A stretch of DNA of 64,000 bases, taken from assembly GCF_000143415.4 (NCBI RefSeq), contig NW_003314358.1, positions 258,731 through 322,730 on the forward strand, given 5' to 3'. This document shows, piece after piece, positions 11,970 through 22,640 of the stretch. Source of the stretch: Selaginella moellendorffii (taxonomy: Eukaryota > Streptophyta > Lycopodiopsida > Selaginellales > Selaginellaceae). The first letter of the stretch is position 1. Each line of letters begins with the position of its first letter. The position numbers and the translations under genes are program-made. The notes beneath the pieces were generated by a model, which was given only the letters and a program-made list of their open reading frames with translations, did no database searches and was not told where the DNA came from.

Positions 11970-12839
11970 ATGAAATTTTTATTTTTATTTTTATTTTCTT
12001 TTTGTATTAGTATTAATTCAATAATTGAACATGGGGGAGAAAATACAATAACTCAAGAGAGTGTTGATTTAATTTTATATGCAATGGAATTAATGATTAA
12101 TAATATATCTGGAGAAGAATTACCTAAAGGACAAAGCATGCAATTTCCATTTACAATACAAGATGATAGAGTTGGCCCATTGAATGTTGTTAATCAGATG
12201 TGGGTATATAGTAAATTTGGGAAACACTATGATCAATGTAGTGCAAATAGTGAAGATATTGAATATGATCATGGAAATAATGTTGGATTTCATTTAAATA
12301 ATTTATTAGATATATATCGTGCTGCAATAAGAAATTTTCGAGCAACATTTATTACAGTTATAAATGATTATTTTGCAATTGAGTATATTATAACAAACTT
12401 TCATCAACCTAAGCCCTTTGATAAATTTACAATTAATAGTTTAAATGATTGTAGAATTCATTTCACAACTTTATTTAGTACTTTACCTTCATATTACTTA
12501 AGAGGTTCACAATTTATAATGTCTCTAAATAAAAAAGCTTTATTATATTTACATCTAAATTGTATTTTAGCTTTATATGTAAAGAACAAATTAAAATGGT
12601 TTGTAGGATCAAATCAATATAATAATTGTGAATTTAAAATGCAGATAGATGGAAATATAGTTTTATATTCTTTTGGTCATAATGTTGTTTGGTCTCCAAA
12701 TATTTTTTGTGGTAAATCGATTTGCTTTTTATCTTTACAAAATGATTGTAATTTAGTTTTATATGAATCTAATCAAATGGTACTTTCTCGACATCCTGTT
12801 ATTAGAGCAAGATGGTCATCAAATACATATCCTTGTTAA
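11970..12839 (+). CDS. Secreted GNA-type (bulb) lectin with unknown N-terminal domain
   Basis: This single exon encodes 289 residues. Residues 1-17 form a clear signal peptide (MKFLFLFLFSFCISINS), so the product should enter the secretory path. Residues about 175-289 form a bulb-type mannose-binding lectin fold with three subdomains. The first site is degenerate (LHLNCILALY, about 194), the second is good (MQIDGNIVLY, 224) and the third fair (LQNDCNLVLY, 256); W-S follows as usual (VVWSPN, RWSSNT). The second and third match the QxDxNxVxY sugar-binding pattern. Residues about 25-170 match nothing I know; they carry Cys90 and Cys161 and a PFTIQDDRVGP phrase. Base composition is very low in GC, with A/T-ending codons almost throughout, unlike every other gene here. 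A TATA-like ATATATTAAG lies about 20 bases before the start. It could be a lineage-specific gene, a transferred gene or a TE-borne gene. Confidence 0.75.
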   Translation: MKFLFLFLFSFCISINSIIEHGGENTITQESVDLILYAMELMINNISGEELPKGQSMQFPFTIQDDRVGPLNVVNQMWVYSKFGKHYDQCSANSEDIEYDHGNNVGFHLNNLLDIYRAAIRNFRATFITVINDYFAIEYIITNFHQPKPFDKFTINSLNDCRIHFTTLFSTLPSYYLRGSQFIMSLNKKALLYLHLNCILALYVKNKLKWFVGSNQYNNCEFKMQIDGNIVLYSFGHNVVWSPNIFCGKSICFLSLQNDCNLVLYESNQMVLSRHPVIRARWSSNTYPC

Positions 12840-13470
12840 AACTATATCTATATACTTTAAATTCTTAATGTAAATTAATGATTTTAAAATTAAGATTAGT
12901 CTTGCAATAAATCTATTTTCTTGTTAGAGATATTTACAGAAGGGATCACAGACATTGTATAAAATATAAACCAAAGCATACAGTTCACCCATGGCAAGGT
13001 CAGATTCTATCACAGAACATGGATATAATTGCTTTCTAGTTTCTGGTCCTTCAGAGCTTGCTCTTATTTGTTTTCAGTTTTGTTTGTCAAGTCACGAGCC
13101 TTAATCGTTGACCGACAGTTTTTTTCTTTAGCCTAGCTTCTTATATTTGGTTTATCCATCAAAAACTGATCGCAAGAAACCAAAAGGAAGAACTCTCCAC
13201 GCAAAGAGAGGAAAGAGCTCACCTGCGACTCTGCGCGACCCGGACTCTGCGCTGAAACAAACGATACCAACTTAGATATAAGAAAACCAAGGAAAAAGAA
13301 AAGTGGAGTTCACCTGAATCCATTCGGAACTGGATCAGATCAAAACCACTCTTCGATCACCTGACAGGAGGACATCTGCAGCTCAAAAACTCAATGACAT
13401 AAATTGCCATTCATGTGTTCCACCAGAGTTACACCATTCTACAAGAATGAACCTCCACCAAAGATATAAA
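12840..13470. other. Intergenic region between lectin gene and beta'-COP
   Basis: No gene is seen. The AT-rich composition ends near 12950 and normal composition begins. The right half is probably the 3' untranslated region of the minus-strand beta'-COP gene. Confidence 0.5.
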
Positions 13471-16400
13471 TTATGCAGCTACCTCTTCTTCGCCAACGAG
13501 GACTTCACCACCATTATCAACTACGCCCTCGGCCTCCACAAAGTCGTCCCCGACCTCGTTCTCTTCCACATACTCTTCCTCCTCCTCCTGCCAAGCTTCA
13601 TGAGTAAAACACCCAAACACAAGAGGTCTCATACCTGGTGGCCGTCTCCAACCAAAACACCTTCGCTTCCACTCGACGCTTTCAAGTCATCTATGATATC
13701 GACTTTCCTCTTCTCCAGGTACTCCAGGTAGCTCTTCGCAGGTGGCAACTCCGCCCTGTGTATGCACAAGTAGAACTTTACGGAGGCTCGAAAACTCTTG
13801 GCAAAGCTCACCTTTCCTGCGCGCATTTGGCTTCCGCGGTCAATGCCCACTCCCAGTCTGGAAACAAGTTGGGGTACTCGGTCGGGTCGGCCAGAGACTC
13901 TGCTGCTTTTGCATTGACCTGCAACGAACAAGACGGGATGAAACGAAGGATGCCAACTTTGGTAGCGATACCTTTTTCAAATCATTCCGCCAAAGTCCTA
14001 CGATCTCGGTTACTTTACTGGGCAAGTATGTTCTTGCCATGAATGCCGCTTCGGGTATGCGGTTGCTGCGAGCATAGCCATGAAGTTGAAAATGAATGGA
14101 AGATTGCATACCTGTCAATTAGGAGTTGAACGCAGTCCTCCAGTCGCCCAAGGAGAAACAAGCAGACGAAAGCAACGTTGTTCTTCCCTTGATCCTTGGC
14201 CAAGCTTGACAAGCTCTCCAAACCTTCCTTATCTCCCAGAGAGGAATAAAGGAGGAGCAAGCCACTGAAGTCGGTCGCATGCTTTAAGCATTCTTCTGCT
14301 ACATCGAGCTGCCAAAAGACGTTTTTCAGATCATGTAGTATCAAACCTCTCCCACCTTTCCGGAAGACATAGCTAGCTCGCCAAGTTGCTTCCACTTTGA
14401 GTCGCTTTGAGCTTCCTCAGCGATTGCCTGAGATAAACCACCTCAATATTCGACAAAAGAAAATAACAGAGCGTAACATGCCTTTGCAACTTCGAGTTTG
14501 CCCAGTTGCACAGCAAGGTCAAATCGATAATCCGGATCAGTTGCCGCTTCAAGGGCGTCCTCCAGCATACCACGTGACTCCAAGAAATGGGCAACACTGA
14601 ATAGGAGTATTGAGAGTGTTATACTAGCAAAAGTACCAGCCAAAGTTTACCTGTTTAAGTGCTCCTTCGGAATGGTTGGCAAGACTTCCTGCGCTCGCTC
14701 AATATCTCCACGTAGAACGAGTGTTTTGTACTCGATCAGGCCAAGTAACAGCGTGTAGCTGACAATACTGTAATTTCACAGGAGGATTAGCCATCGTTCA
14801 TGATCAGAAAAGTAAAAAACACTTACTTGAACTCCTTGTCGATCAGATACACTCGGCTTTGATTTGCCAGATAGCCAAGCAAATACATTGGCTTGTCCAG
14901 GTGATACATAGTAGTTACCTGGAAGAGGATGTGTGAAACAAATATAAACGACAACACAGAAGCAGACCTCTCCTCCAACGCAGTAGTTCAGTCTCCATGA
15001 CGAGTTGTTGTAAATGAAACAATCGCCTACCCATAAGCCAGTTCTCACGCGCTCGGATATCTCATGCAAAAGTTCAAATGCGTCCTCGACTCCTTGCTCG
15101 TCAATCTGCTTCCCGCTGTCAAGGTACTCGGAAACAATATCATGCTGCATCCAAACAACAGTAAGCATAAATTTATAGAGATTTTCGAAACTAACGTTGT
15201 ATTTCAAGATGTAGAAGGATTTTTCGCTTGTAATTGCAACCAGATCCCCGCTGTCAGCCCAAAAGATGTTCTGCAAAATTCGAAAACATTGTGAGGCATT
15301 ACAAAAGAGAGAAAGAAAGAAATAAAACAAAGAAACAAATAAACACCTTCACTGTAACGTCAATTCTACGAATCATTCGGCATTCGGCCCAGTCGTAGAA
15401 GCAAACGAAGTCATTCGAGCGAACTCCTAAAAGACATCCACCGTAAATTCCTTCAGCTGAAAAGGCTGGTCGCATGCTCTTTTTCTCCTGTTAAACAAAA
15501 ATTATATATCATACACGTCAAAATGTTATTCGACCCACCTGAAACGCTTTATTGAAGACCTTGATCTTGGAAGTGCTCTCCCTCACAGCAGAGTCCCCTT
15601 CTTGTGACCAAACGAACTCAAGAGCAGATCCAAATGACTTGTTTCTCCAGGCAACAGGGGTGTAAATTGTATATTCCCCATCACCACAAACCACCACAAA
15701 TCTTCCATTTGGGTTATGTTTCAGGCTCTGCACATATTATATCAGAAAATGTCCGATACCCAGAAAAAAAAGAGAGAGAACTACTTACTTGTGGGTACAG
15801 ATCACAGCTACCAAGCTCTTTGACCGCTAAAGGCAAACGTTCTCCATCAACCACCTCAAAATCTGTCGGTACGGCTCTTATATTTACAGTTTGAATCTCG
15901 TTATGCTTAGCCCAGATTATCTTCCCGCTGCTGTCCATACTGGCTACAGGTTCCTCCTTTCCAATTTTGATCATTATGGTTCCTTCATCGTACGCAATAG
16001 CCACCCTGGAAGTTTTAAATCGGTTATGCGCATGAACAAAAACACCACAGATCTTTACCTGTTTGATCCCTTTAAGTAGCCAATCATCCAGACACGTTCA
16101 AGCCCATAGTTCAATGTGTTTTCAAGTCTGTAAAATGGAAACGTTGGGGTAAGTGTGTTACGCTTAACGCGCCAGTCACCTGTAAGTTGTAGTATGCCAG
16201 ATCCGCACCGTGCCGTCCTCTGATCCCGTGATGATAATTGGCAGCTCGGGGTGAAAGCACACGGCGGAAACATTATGCGTATGTCCCTCGAGCGTCTGAA
16301 CGCAAGCCTTAGTCTGGTAGTCCCAAACTTTAGCTGTTTGATCATCCGATCCCGTGATAAGATACGGCCTGTCACCGCCGGTGAAATACTCCACACAGTT

Positions 16401-17301
16401 TACGCCCTTAACATGAGCATCCAGTGTGAAGTTTGGCTCCGGAGATCCGAGGTTCCATATCTACAAGCACAAGAAGAAAAGTCAAACAATCACCTCTAAA
16501 CGACGAACGCACCTTGATGGTCCGATCCAAAGAGGCACTGGCGAAGGTGTTAGTATCCTTTGGGTTGAGAGCGACTTGCATCACGTAGTGGGAGTGGCCT
16601 TCGAAGATCTGGATACACGTCCACCCCTTCTCCCAGTCCCAGAGCTTGATGAGCATGTCATCCGAGGATGACAAAACGCAGGGAAGTGTCGGATGGACGA
16701 CGACGCACCTGATGTAGTCCGTGTGCGCTTCAAACGACTTGACCTTGTCCATGGTATTGTAGTTGTAGACTCGAATGTACATGTCGTCGGCACCAGCGAC
16801 TATCCACTGCTTTCGCGATATGAACTTGGCCGAGCGGACTACAAGCAAGAGATCACACAATGGTTTAGAGAGAAACTTAGAAAAATCGAGATGGAGCAAC
16901 ACAGACTTGGAAAAATACTCTCGAGGGACTTAGAGAAATCCACTCCAAAAGTTACCTGGTAGCTCTGTGACTTCGAATGTTTTGACCACGCCCTGTGTTT
17001 GATGATTCCAAATGTAGATGCTTCCAGTGTAGAGACTCGCGAGGATCCTGGCGAACGCATAGAAAATCATTCACGCTCTTAGTCTAATGGCTACATACCA
17101 TGGCTCTGTGGGATGGAGATCTACACATTTCACGCGCTCTGATCGTTGCGCAAGCTTGCGCTGGAGAAAATCGACTCAGCAAAGCTACAAAACATCGCGA
17201 CGTACCTTGATTCCCAGGGACAGAGGCTGCGCATCGAAGGAAAACAAGGAATTTCGTTAGATCCAGCTGATGGAGGTGGGAGATCGAGAGAGATTTACCA
17301 T
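13471..17301 (-). CDS. COPB2: Coatomer subunit beta' (beta'-COP)
   Basis: This is the beta' subunit of COPI, the coat for Golgi-to-ER and intra-Golgi vesicles. Translation of the minus-strand exons gives the family protein from end to end. The start is [31 protein letters not shown]40 repeats follow at 17000-16180 ([26 protein letters not shown]), then the second propeller at 16060-15350. The alpha-solenoid ([40 protein letters not shown]) runs at 14900-13900. The acidic tail ([16 protein letters not shown]) ends at 13471. Exon 1 contributes only the ATG (17301-17299) before a GTAAAT donor, so the start rests on the join to PLSLGIK. About a dozen introns, mostly 50-60 bp, were inferred from GT/AG sites and family alignment. 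It shares a very short head-to-head promoter with the J-protein gene. Confidence 0.93.
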
Positions 17302-17441
17302 TGCCGGCGGTGCTCTCCGCCCTCGCAGATCCAAAGGCGCAAGAACCCTAGCAGAACCACGCGAAAAGGGAATATACCGCTTACTCCTTTAACAGCGTTA
17401 AGCGATAGCGCGGCTTTGAGTTTTTAGGGCTGGGCAGTGCC
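17302..17441. promoter_or_regulatory. Short bidirectional promoter, beta'-COP / DNAJC8
   Basis: Only 140 bp separate the two start codons, which face away from each other. The interval must hold both 5' leaders and the core promoters. No TATA box is obvious on either side, fitting housekeeping genes. Confidence 0.65.
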
Positions 17442-18628
17442 ATGGATGCCGATGACGCATTGCTCAAGGAGTTCTTCGCGGAGGTGAGCGAGGTGGAGCG
17501 TGACAACGAGGTGAATCGGTAAGAGTAGGCTCCGATGGATCGGCAAAACTGGATTTTGAGTGAATGGGATTGGAATTTCCAGGGTTCTATCGTGTTTTAA
17601 GCTCAATCCTTTCGAGCATCTCAATCTTCCAGTGGATGCGACGCTAGAGGAGATTCGGAGGCAGTATAGGAAGGTTAGAGCCAGTCGATCGAGCTGCGAA
17701 ATTTTAGAGCTGAAAGTTTTGCCCCACATTTTTGACAGCTTTCTCTTTTAGTGCATCCGGATAAGTGTAAGCATCCAAAATCCAAGGAGGCATTCGCTGG
17801 TAAGCTGTTGTGTTCTTTCCATTTCGCATATGGTGTTCCATCTACTTTTTGTTTGTTTGATGTGATCTAGCTTTGGCCAAAGCTCAGCAACTCTTGCTGG
17901 ATCCTCAAGAGCGAGACTATCTCGTGGCTCAAATAAACATGGCAAGGGGTACGTAGGATCTTCTCTGTGTTCTTCATTTTAACGTTGTGGTCTCTATAGA
18001 TGAGTTGAGAAACGAGCGAAAGAAGCATCTAAAGAAGGACAATGCTTCCAAACTCAGGTCGATGGTCGACGAGGTATGCAACCATCACAAAAGGTCGTGT
18101 TTCTCTTTTTTCATTCATTTCTCTCCAGAGCAAGTACGAGACAATGTACGAGGACTCTGAAGAGTTCAAACAAAACTGGAAACTGCGGGTACGCACAATC
18201 CTGACCGATCAGGAGTGGCGGCGGCGGAAGATGCAAATGCGGGTGAGCTGCAATCTCTACCTTGATTCGCATTGTTTTGACCATCTGCTGGATTCATCCA
18301 GATATCGGAAGAAGAAGGTAGACTGAAAAAAGAGGAAGAGGAAGCTAGGGAGATGTGGAAGCGCAAGCGAGAAGACGAACAACAATGGGAAGAAACGCGA
18401 GAGAATAGAGTAAGTACCTCTTTTCGTCGTGTGAATCTGATCGTTTGCTTGCTTGCCAGGTTAGTAACTGGAGAGACTTTATGAAAGGAGGCAAGAAGGT
18501 AATCGCCAAAGCCTTGATTCTACCTTTGTTACACTGACTTTTTGCAGTCGAAGGGACAGCTGAAGCCACCGAAGCTAAAGACCGAGGATCCAAACAAGTC
18601 TTACGTCCAACGTCCAGTGAAGAAGTGA
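17442..18628 (+). CDS. DNAJC8: DNAJC8-like J-domain protein (splicing-associated, SPF31 family)
   Basis: This is a short J-protein of the spliceosome-associated DNAJC8/SPF31 family, expected in the nucleus. The start is MDADDALLKEFFAEVSEVER. The J domain reads NPFEHLNLPVDATLEEIRRQ, YRK and then, across an intron, LSLLVHPDKCKHPKSKEAF, with the diagnostic HPD intact (acceptor at 17738; the downstream TTTTAG is not used because the frame would break). A charged helical region follows (ALAKAQQLLLDPQERDYL, SKYETMYEDSEEFKQNW, LTDQEWRRRKMQMR). The end is YVQRPVKK. At least seven small introns interrupt it. The length, about 240 residues, suits the family. Confidence 0.9.
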
Positions 18629-18874
18629 AGAACTTGGTTACTTCATGCTCTCGATTGCCCGGGCTTGGAGAGATCTATGTTGTACAGGTATGACCACCAT
18701 CGTTTCACAGCGATAAAGAAGAAAAGAATGATTTTTGCAGTTCAAATTAAGAGCAATCAAAGTCGCAGCACAACAATTTGCTGCTTCTTCTCGTGTCTAT
18801 GCCTATTTCTAAAGTACAAATGGGATGGAGAGGAATTTTTTTTTGTTCTCTACTCTAAAATACCAAGCACTCGA

Positions 18875-21349
18875 CTACGTACCACCAGCTTGCACTCTTG
18901 ACGAGCACCGCAAGCAGCTGCTTCCAACGAGCTTTCGCTGGAATCCATCCTTATCTCCATCGTCTTCCTGGATCATCTCCTCGGTCTCTATCCTGCTTAA
19001 GTTCTTGTCGACGGATCCTCCCGGGACGCAGCAGCATGGTGGTGCTTGAGACGACACCGACGATGCAATCGACGAGGCCTGTCCCGCCGCCGCTGCTTCC
19101 GGGAGCTCGTAGAGCTTGAGCTCTTCTTTGCTCGAACTTTTGCGACTGTCTCGCTCGTCGACGCTGTTGTCCGCTATACTCTTTGCCATCTTTTGCTGCC
19201 AGTCGAGGTGAACTGCGAGCACCAAGCTCATGATCTCCTTCCTGTAGAAGGCCACCTGAAACCGTTTGTAAAGAGCTTCCGCGACGTTGGCTCGAGCTAA
19301 CTTCGTGCTTGGTCCGTATAAGCGCACGCTCTTGCCGTTGCCGAGGTAGTGCTTGATCATATTGTCGAGGAAGAAAGTCTTCGTTCTCGTTGGTTGAGCC
19401 GAGAAGCCAACCGCCGCTGCTACTCCACCTTGGAGCTGCAAGCTCGATGCGCTGTTGATCCTCTCCGAGAAGATATCGTAGCTTCTCTTTCTCGACGGCA
19501 GTACGTGCTGATAATCGCTCCTCCATCTCGTTAAAGTCTGTTCTTCGATCGAGGACCTGGTAGAGTCGCAGGACGAACCCGCCGGAGCCTTAAGATCAAA
19601 CCGAGGTGCCGACGAAAACACACGAGTGTCGCCGTGGTCGTGGTTGTCATCGTCTCGCTCGTCGATTCGCTTCTACTTTCGCTGTTCTTGCCCTGCTCCG
19701 GATCGCCGGCGTCGGTGTTTCCAGTCCGACAATTCACTTCGAGCTGCTGCAGCTGCTTTGGAAGCGCCAGGAAAGTTGTGATCAAGCCACCATCGTCGTC
19801 TCTCTCGGCAGCCGGTTCGTCCTTCTTCTCCTTTGGCGTGTCAACTTTCTTCTCTTTCGGGGCCTCGCCGTCCTTGTCCTCGTCACCTTGGTCGTCACCT
19901 TTCGCGAAAGCATGAGACGTTCCTTTGCTCAGCCACAGTGTCGGCCTGCGTTTGCGCTCGCTGACGACTCCATTAGTGTTGATATCGTCCATTTTGCTGC
20001 TGCTGCTCACACCCCTCTTGTTATTTATCTCGCTCTGGCTCTTGGCCATCAACTCGTTGTCCAGCTCCGGAAGTTCCAGAAAGCTCGCATCAGTGGCTAC
20101 GTGATTCAACACCTCGCTGATCGAGTCGAAGTAATCTTTGCCTTTGATCAAGGAGCGTTTCGAGTAGCGCTTGATGCCTGGGACCATGTAAACTAGCGGC
20201 CCTTTCCCGCTTTGTTCCGAGCTCCAGTCCTTAGCAAGCAGCCGAGGCCACACTCCTTCCCAGAACAAGTCCTGTGCTCGGCTCTTGCTCAACCGGCAGC
20301 CACCCGAGAGAGCTCTAAACATTTCCGTCCCTGTGTAGTCCGAGAAAGCTTTGCCTGGAGGTAACTCGAACTTCTTGGTGGCCTGGACTGAATCCACACT
20401 TCCCATCGTCAAGTCCCGTTTCCCACACCCCAGGCCAACCGAGTCGACGAACAGCTCCAGTCCTGCTATGTCTTTTATCCGAGACACGTACCTCTCGAAA
20501 GAAACCTCGCCTTTGTTGAATCCAGCCATAGTCTGGGGAGGAAAAGCTTGGTGTTATGGCATCGAGAAAGAAAAACTCGACAAACAAAGTTACCTCGAAT
20601 AGTTCCGGTCTTGAGCACTCCTCGACTTCTGGAAGAAGCCGTCGTAGAAGTTCTTCCTGACGCCGCCCAACCAAAATGTGTCGACCATTCACGATTCTCT
20701 TGCTGCAGTTGTTTCGTGCTGCCACCCATCTCTTGTAGGCCGGAGTCCCGTAAAAGATGCTGTAATAGTAGTGCTGAAGGTCCGTGAGCATTCTCGTCTC
20801 CAGGAATCTCTTCAAAGCGTTGAAGTCCTTCCCGAAGAGATAGAGTCCCAGCAGGAACGCAGCCTCCTCGTTCTCCTCCCACGCATCAAAGCCATCCCCC
20901 GGAACTATAACATCTTCCATCTCGCTGAGGCTGCTCTTGGCTCGCATTCTCCGAAACGTAAGCCAGTTCCCTTTCCTCTTCTTCTTCCCTTTCCGTCTCC
21001 TTCCATCACCACCCCCGTTTTTATCCTCCGGCAGCTCGCCCTCGTTTTGATCATCGCAGTCCCGACCGAGATCCTGCTTCTTCTCGTTGTTCATGCGGAT
21101 GCTGGTTATCGGAATCGCCATCCCTCCAAGAGCAAACGCGAGCTCTTCCTCGTCAGCCGAAAACACCGTGACGTGGTTCCCATTCTCAGCCGCAAAGAAG
21201 TCGTGTGTGCAGCGAGGGAGCTCGTCCACCTGGAAGTCGCTTCCAATCCTCGGAGTGCAATCGTCGTCGTCAGACCCCGAGCCGGAGCCCGAGCCAGACG
21301 ACTCCGAGTCGTCAAACGTACAAGGCTCCATCTTTAGTTCATCGTCCAT
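18875..21349 (-). CDS. SANT/ELM2-type chromatin protein (Arabidopsis At2g47820/At1g09040 family)
   Basis: This is a plant nuclear protein of the SANT-domain family that in Arabidopsis associates with histone deacetylase HDA6 (family knowledge). Exon 1 (21349-20594, 252 codons) has an acidic Ser/Gly/Asp start, an ELM2-like RIGSDFQVDELP (about 34), a basic stretch (GRRRKGKKKRKGNW) and a SANT domain at about 156-208 (AWEENEEAAFLLGLYLFGKD, LQHYYYSIFY, YKRW). It then has GRRQEELLRRLLPEVEECS. A 61-bp intron follows. Exon 2 has GFNKGEVSFERYV, LSKSRAQDLFWEGVWPRLLA, LVYMVPGIKRYSKRSLIKG and YFDSISEVLNHVA, all hallmarks of the family. The C-terminal third changes frame near 19700: a second open frame continues to 18875 with RKRSYDIFSERIN. 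A small intron or a base error must connect them. The end is therefore uncertain; the first 20 kb-side exons are solid. Confidence 0.8.
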
Positions 21350-21362
21350 TCATGCACAACTC

Positions 21363-22059
21363 CTGGAATAAAAATAAAAAACGCATTAGTTCATCGTATG
21401 CACAACTCCTGGAAGAAAAAAAGGGGCCTCTAGTGAGAGCAAAGCTACACACTCACGAACAAAAGAGTACCACAAAGCTGCAAGAAAAACAAACCTTGCA
21501 AATACTGAGAAAGAAGAACTACCAAAGCAGAGATGATTAAAAAGAAATAACACTTGCTAATAAAGCACGGTCGTAAAGAAAGAGAGCATGTAGACTACGT
21601 TACAAGCCATGAAATCGCCGGCATAAGCACAGCGCAAGCACTGTTATCGAGCCATTCAACGCTGCTATGGACGCACGAAATCACGACCCAGTAGCCCAGC
21701 AAAGAGAGATAAGGCATGCACGCTCGTGACCTAACAAAGAAAACGCGAGAACCTCTCGCGCAAAGCGCTGGAGAGAATGGGGGCAGCAGCGCAGCATCGA
21801 TTCATCCAAGGACACAAAGAGGAGAAGAAGCGAAGAACAAGACACACAAAGAACAAACCAAAACACCAAAAAAGAACCAAAGAAAAGAGAGAATCTAATC
21901 AAGCGCAAGCACGCAACGCAAGCTCTATCCATCATCAATCTTGCTGCAGTCAAAACCCCACAAGGCATGGCCTAGCTACACATTCCATCCTAGATCCAAC
22001 ATTCTCACACGCTCTGGAAATTCGTGCCCTGGGAAGGGGAGCGTTTGGAGAAACCATAC
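21363..22059 (-). other. Probable 5'-UTR intron of the SANT gene
   Basis: A CAG|GTATGG donor lies at 22059 and a TTTTTATTCCAG acceptor at 21363, 14 bases before the ATG of the SANT gene on the same strand. Upstream of the donor is a GC-rich stretch (about 22060-22200) suited to a first non-coding exon and promoter. At about 700 bp it would be far longer than the other introns here, as is common for plant leader introns. No other gene is seen in the interval. Confidence 0.55.
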
Positions 22060-22640
22060 CTGGAAGCGCAGCGCTCGCGCCGTGTGTGTGTGCGCCGGCG
22101 GGGGAGAAGCGAGGCAGCGGGCGGCGATGGTAGCGGCGATGCGGCGGCGGGCGATCCGAGCGGCGGGCGCGAGCGCGAAGAGGAGGAAATGGCGTGAACG
22201 AACGAATGGAATGAAATGGGGTGAGTTTGTGGGTATTTTGGTGTTGTAAAGGGTACGCTAATTAACCCCACCTTGCTTAGCGCTAATAATCCACGCCCCA
22301 CCCTACAAACCCTAATTCTCTTTTTTGCCTCGTTTTATTTTTTTAGTTGACTTCCAAAGTCCGCCAGCCAGCTTCGACTGGGCCAACGTTTTGGATGAAT
22401 GTATTTTCATGTGAATTTGCCATTGAGCGAAAACACGTAAGAGAAAATTTGATATACGCGGTGCTCATGCAAATAAATGTTTTTTTTTTAAGAAACAGTT
22501 GGCAAACATGTGTCCCAAGTGGCAAAATAATGTCCAATGTGGCCGCGGTTGCGTCACAGCAAGAATGTTTCAAACAGATCCACTTTCCAACCCAATCAAT
22601 GTTTATTCGATTTGATTTTGATATTTAGTTTTGATCACCT

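Noticed and set aside
13638..14118. Open frames on both strands around 13.6-14.1 kb
   Set aside because: They overlap exons of beta'-COP in other frames; only the minus-strand frame matching the family tail was kept.
19606..21337. Long plus-strand frames opposite the SANT gene
   Set aside because: They are antisense shadows caused by acidic and serine-rich codons in the real gene; no family match.
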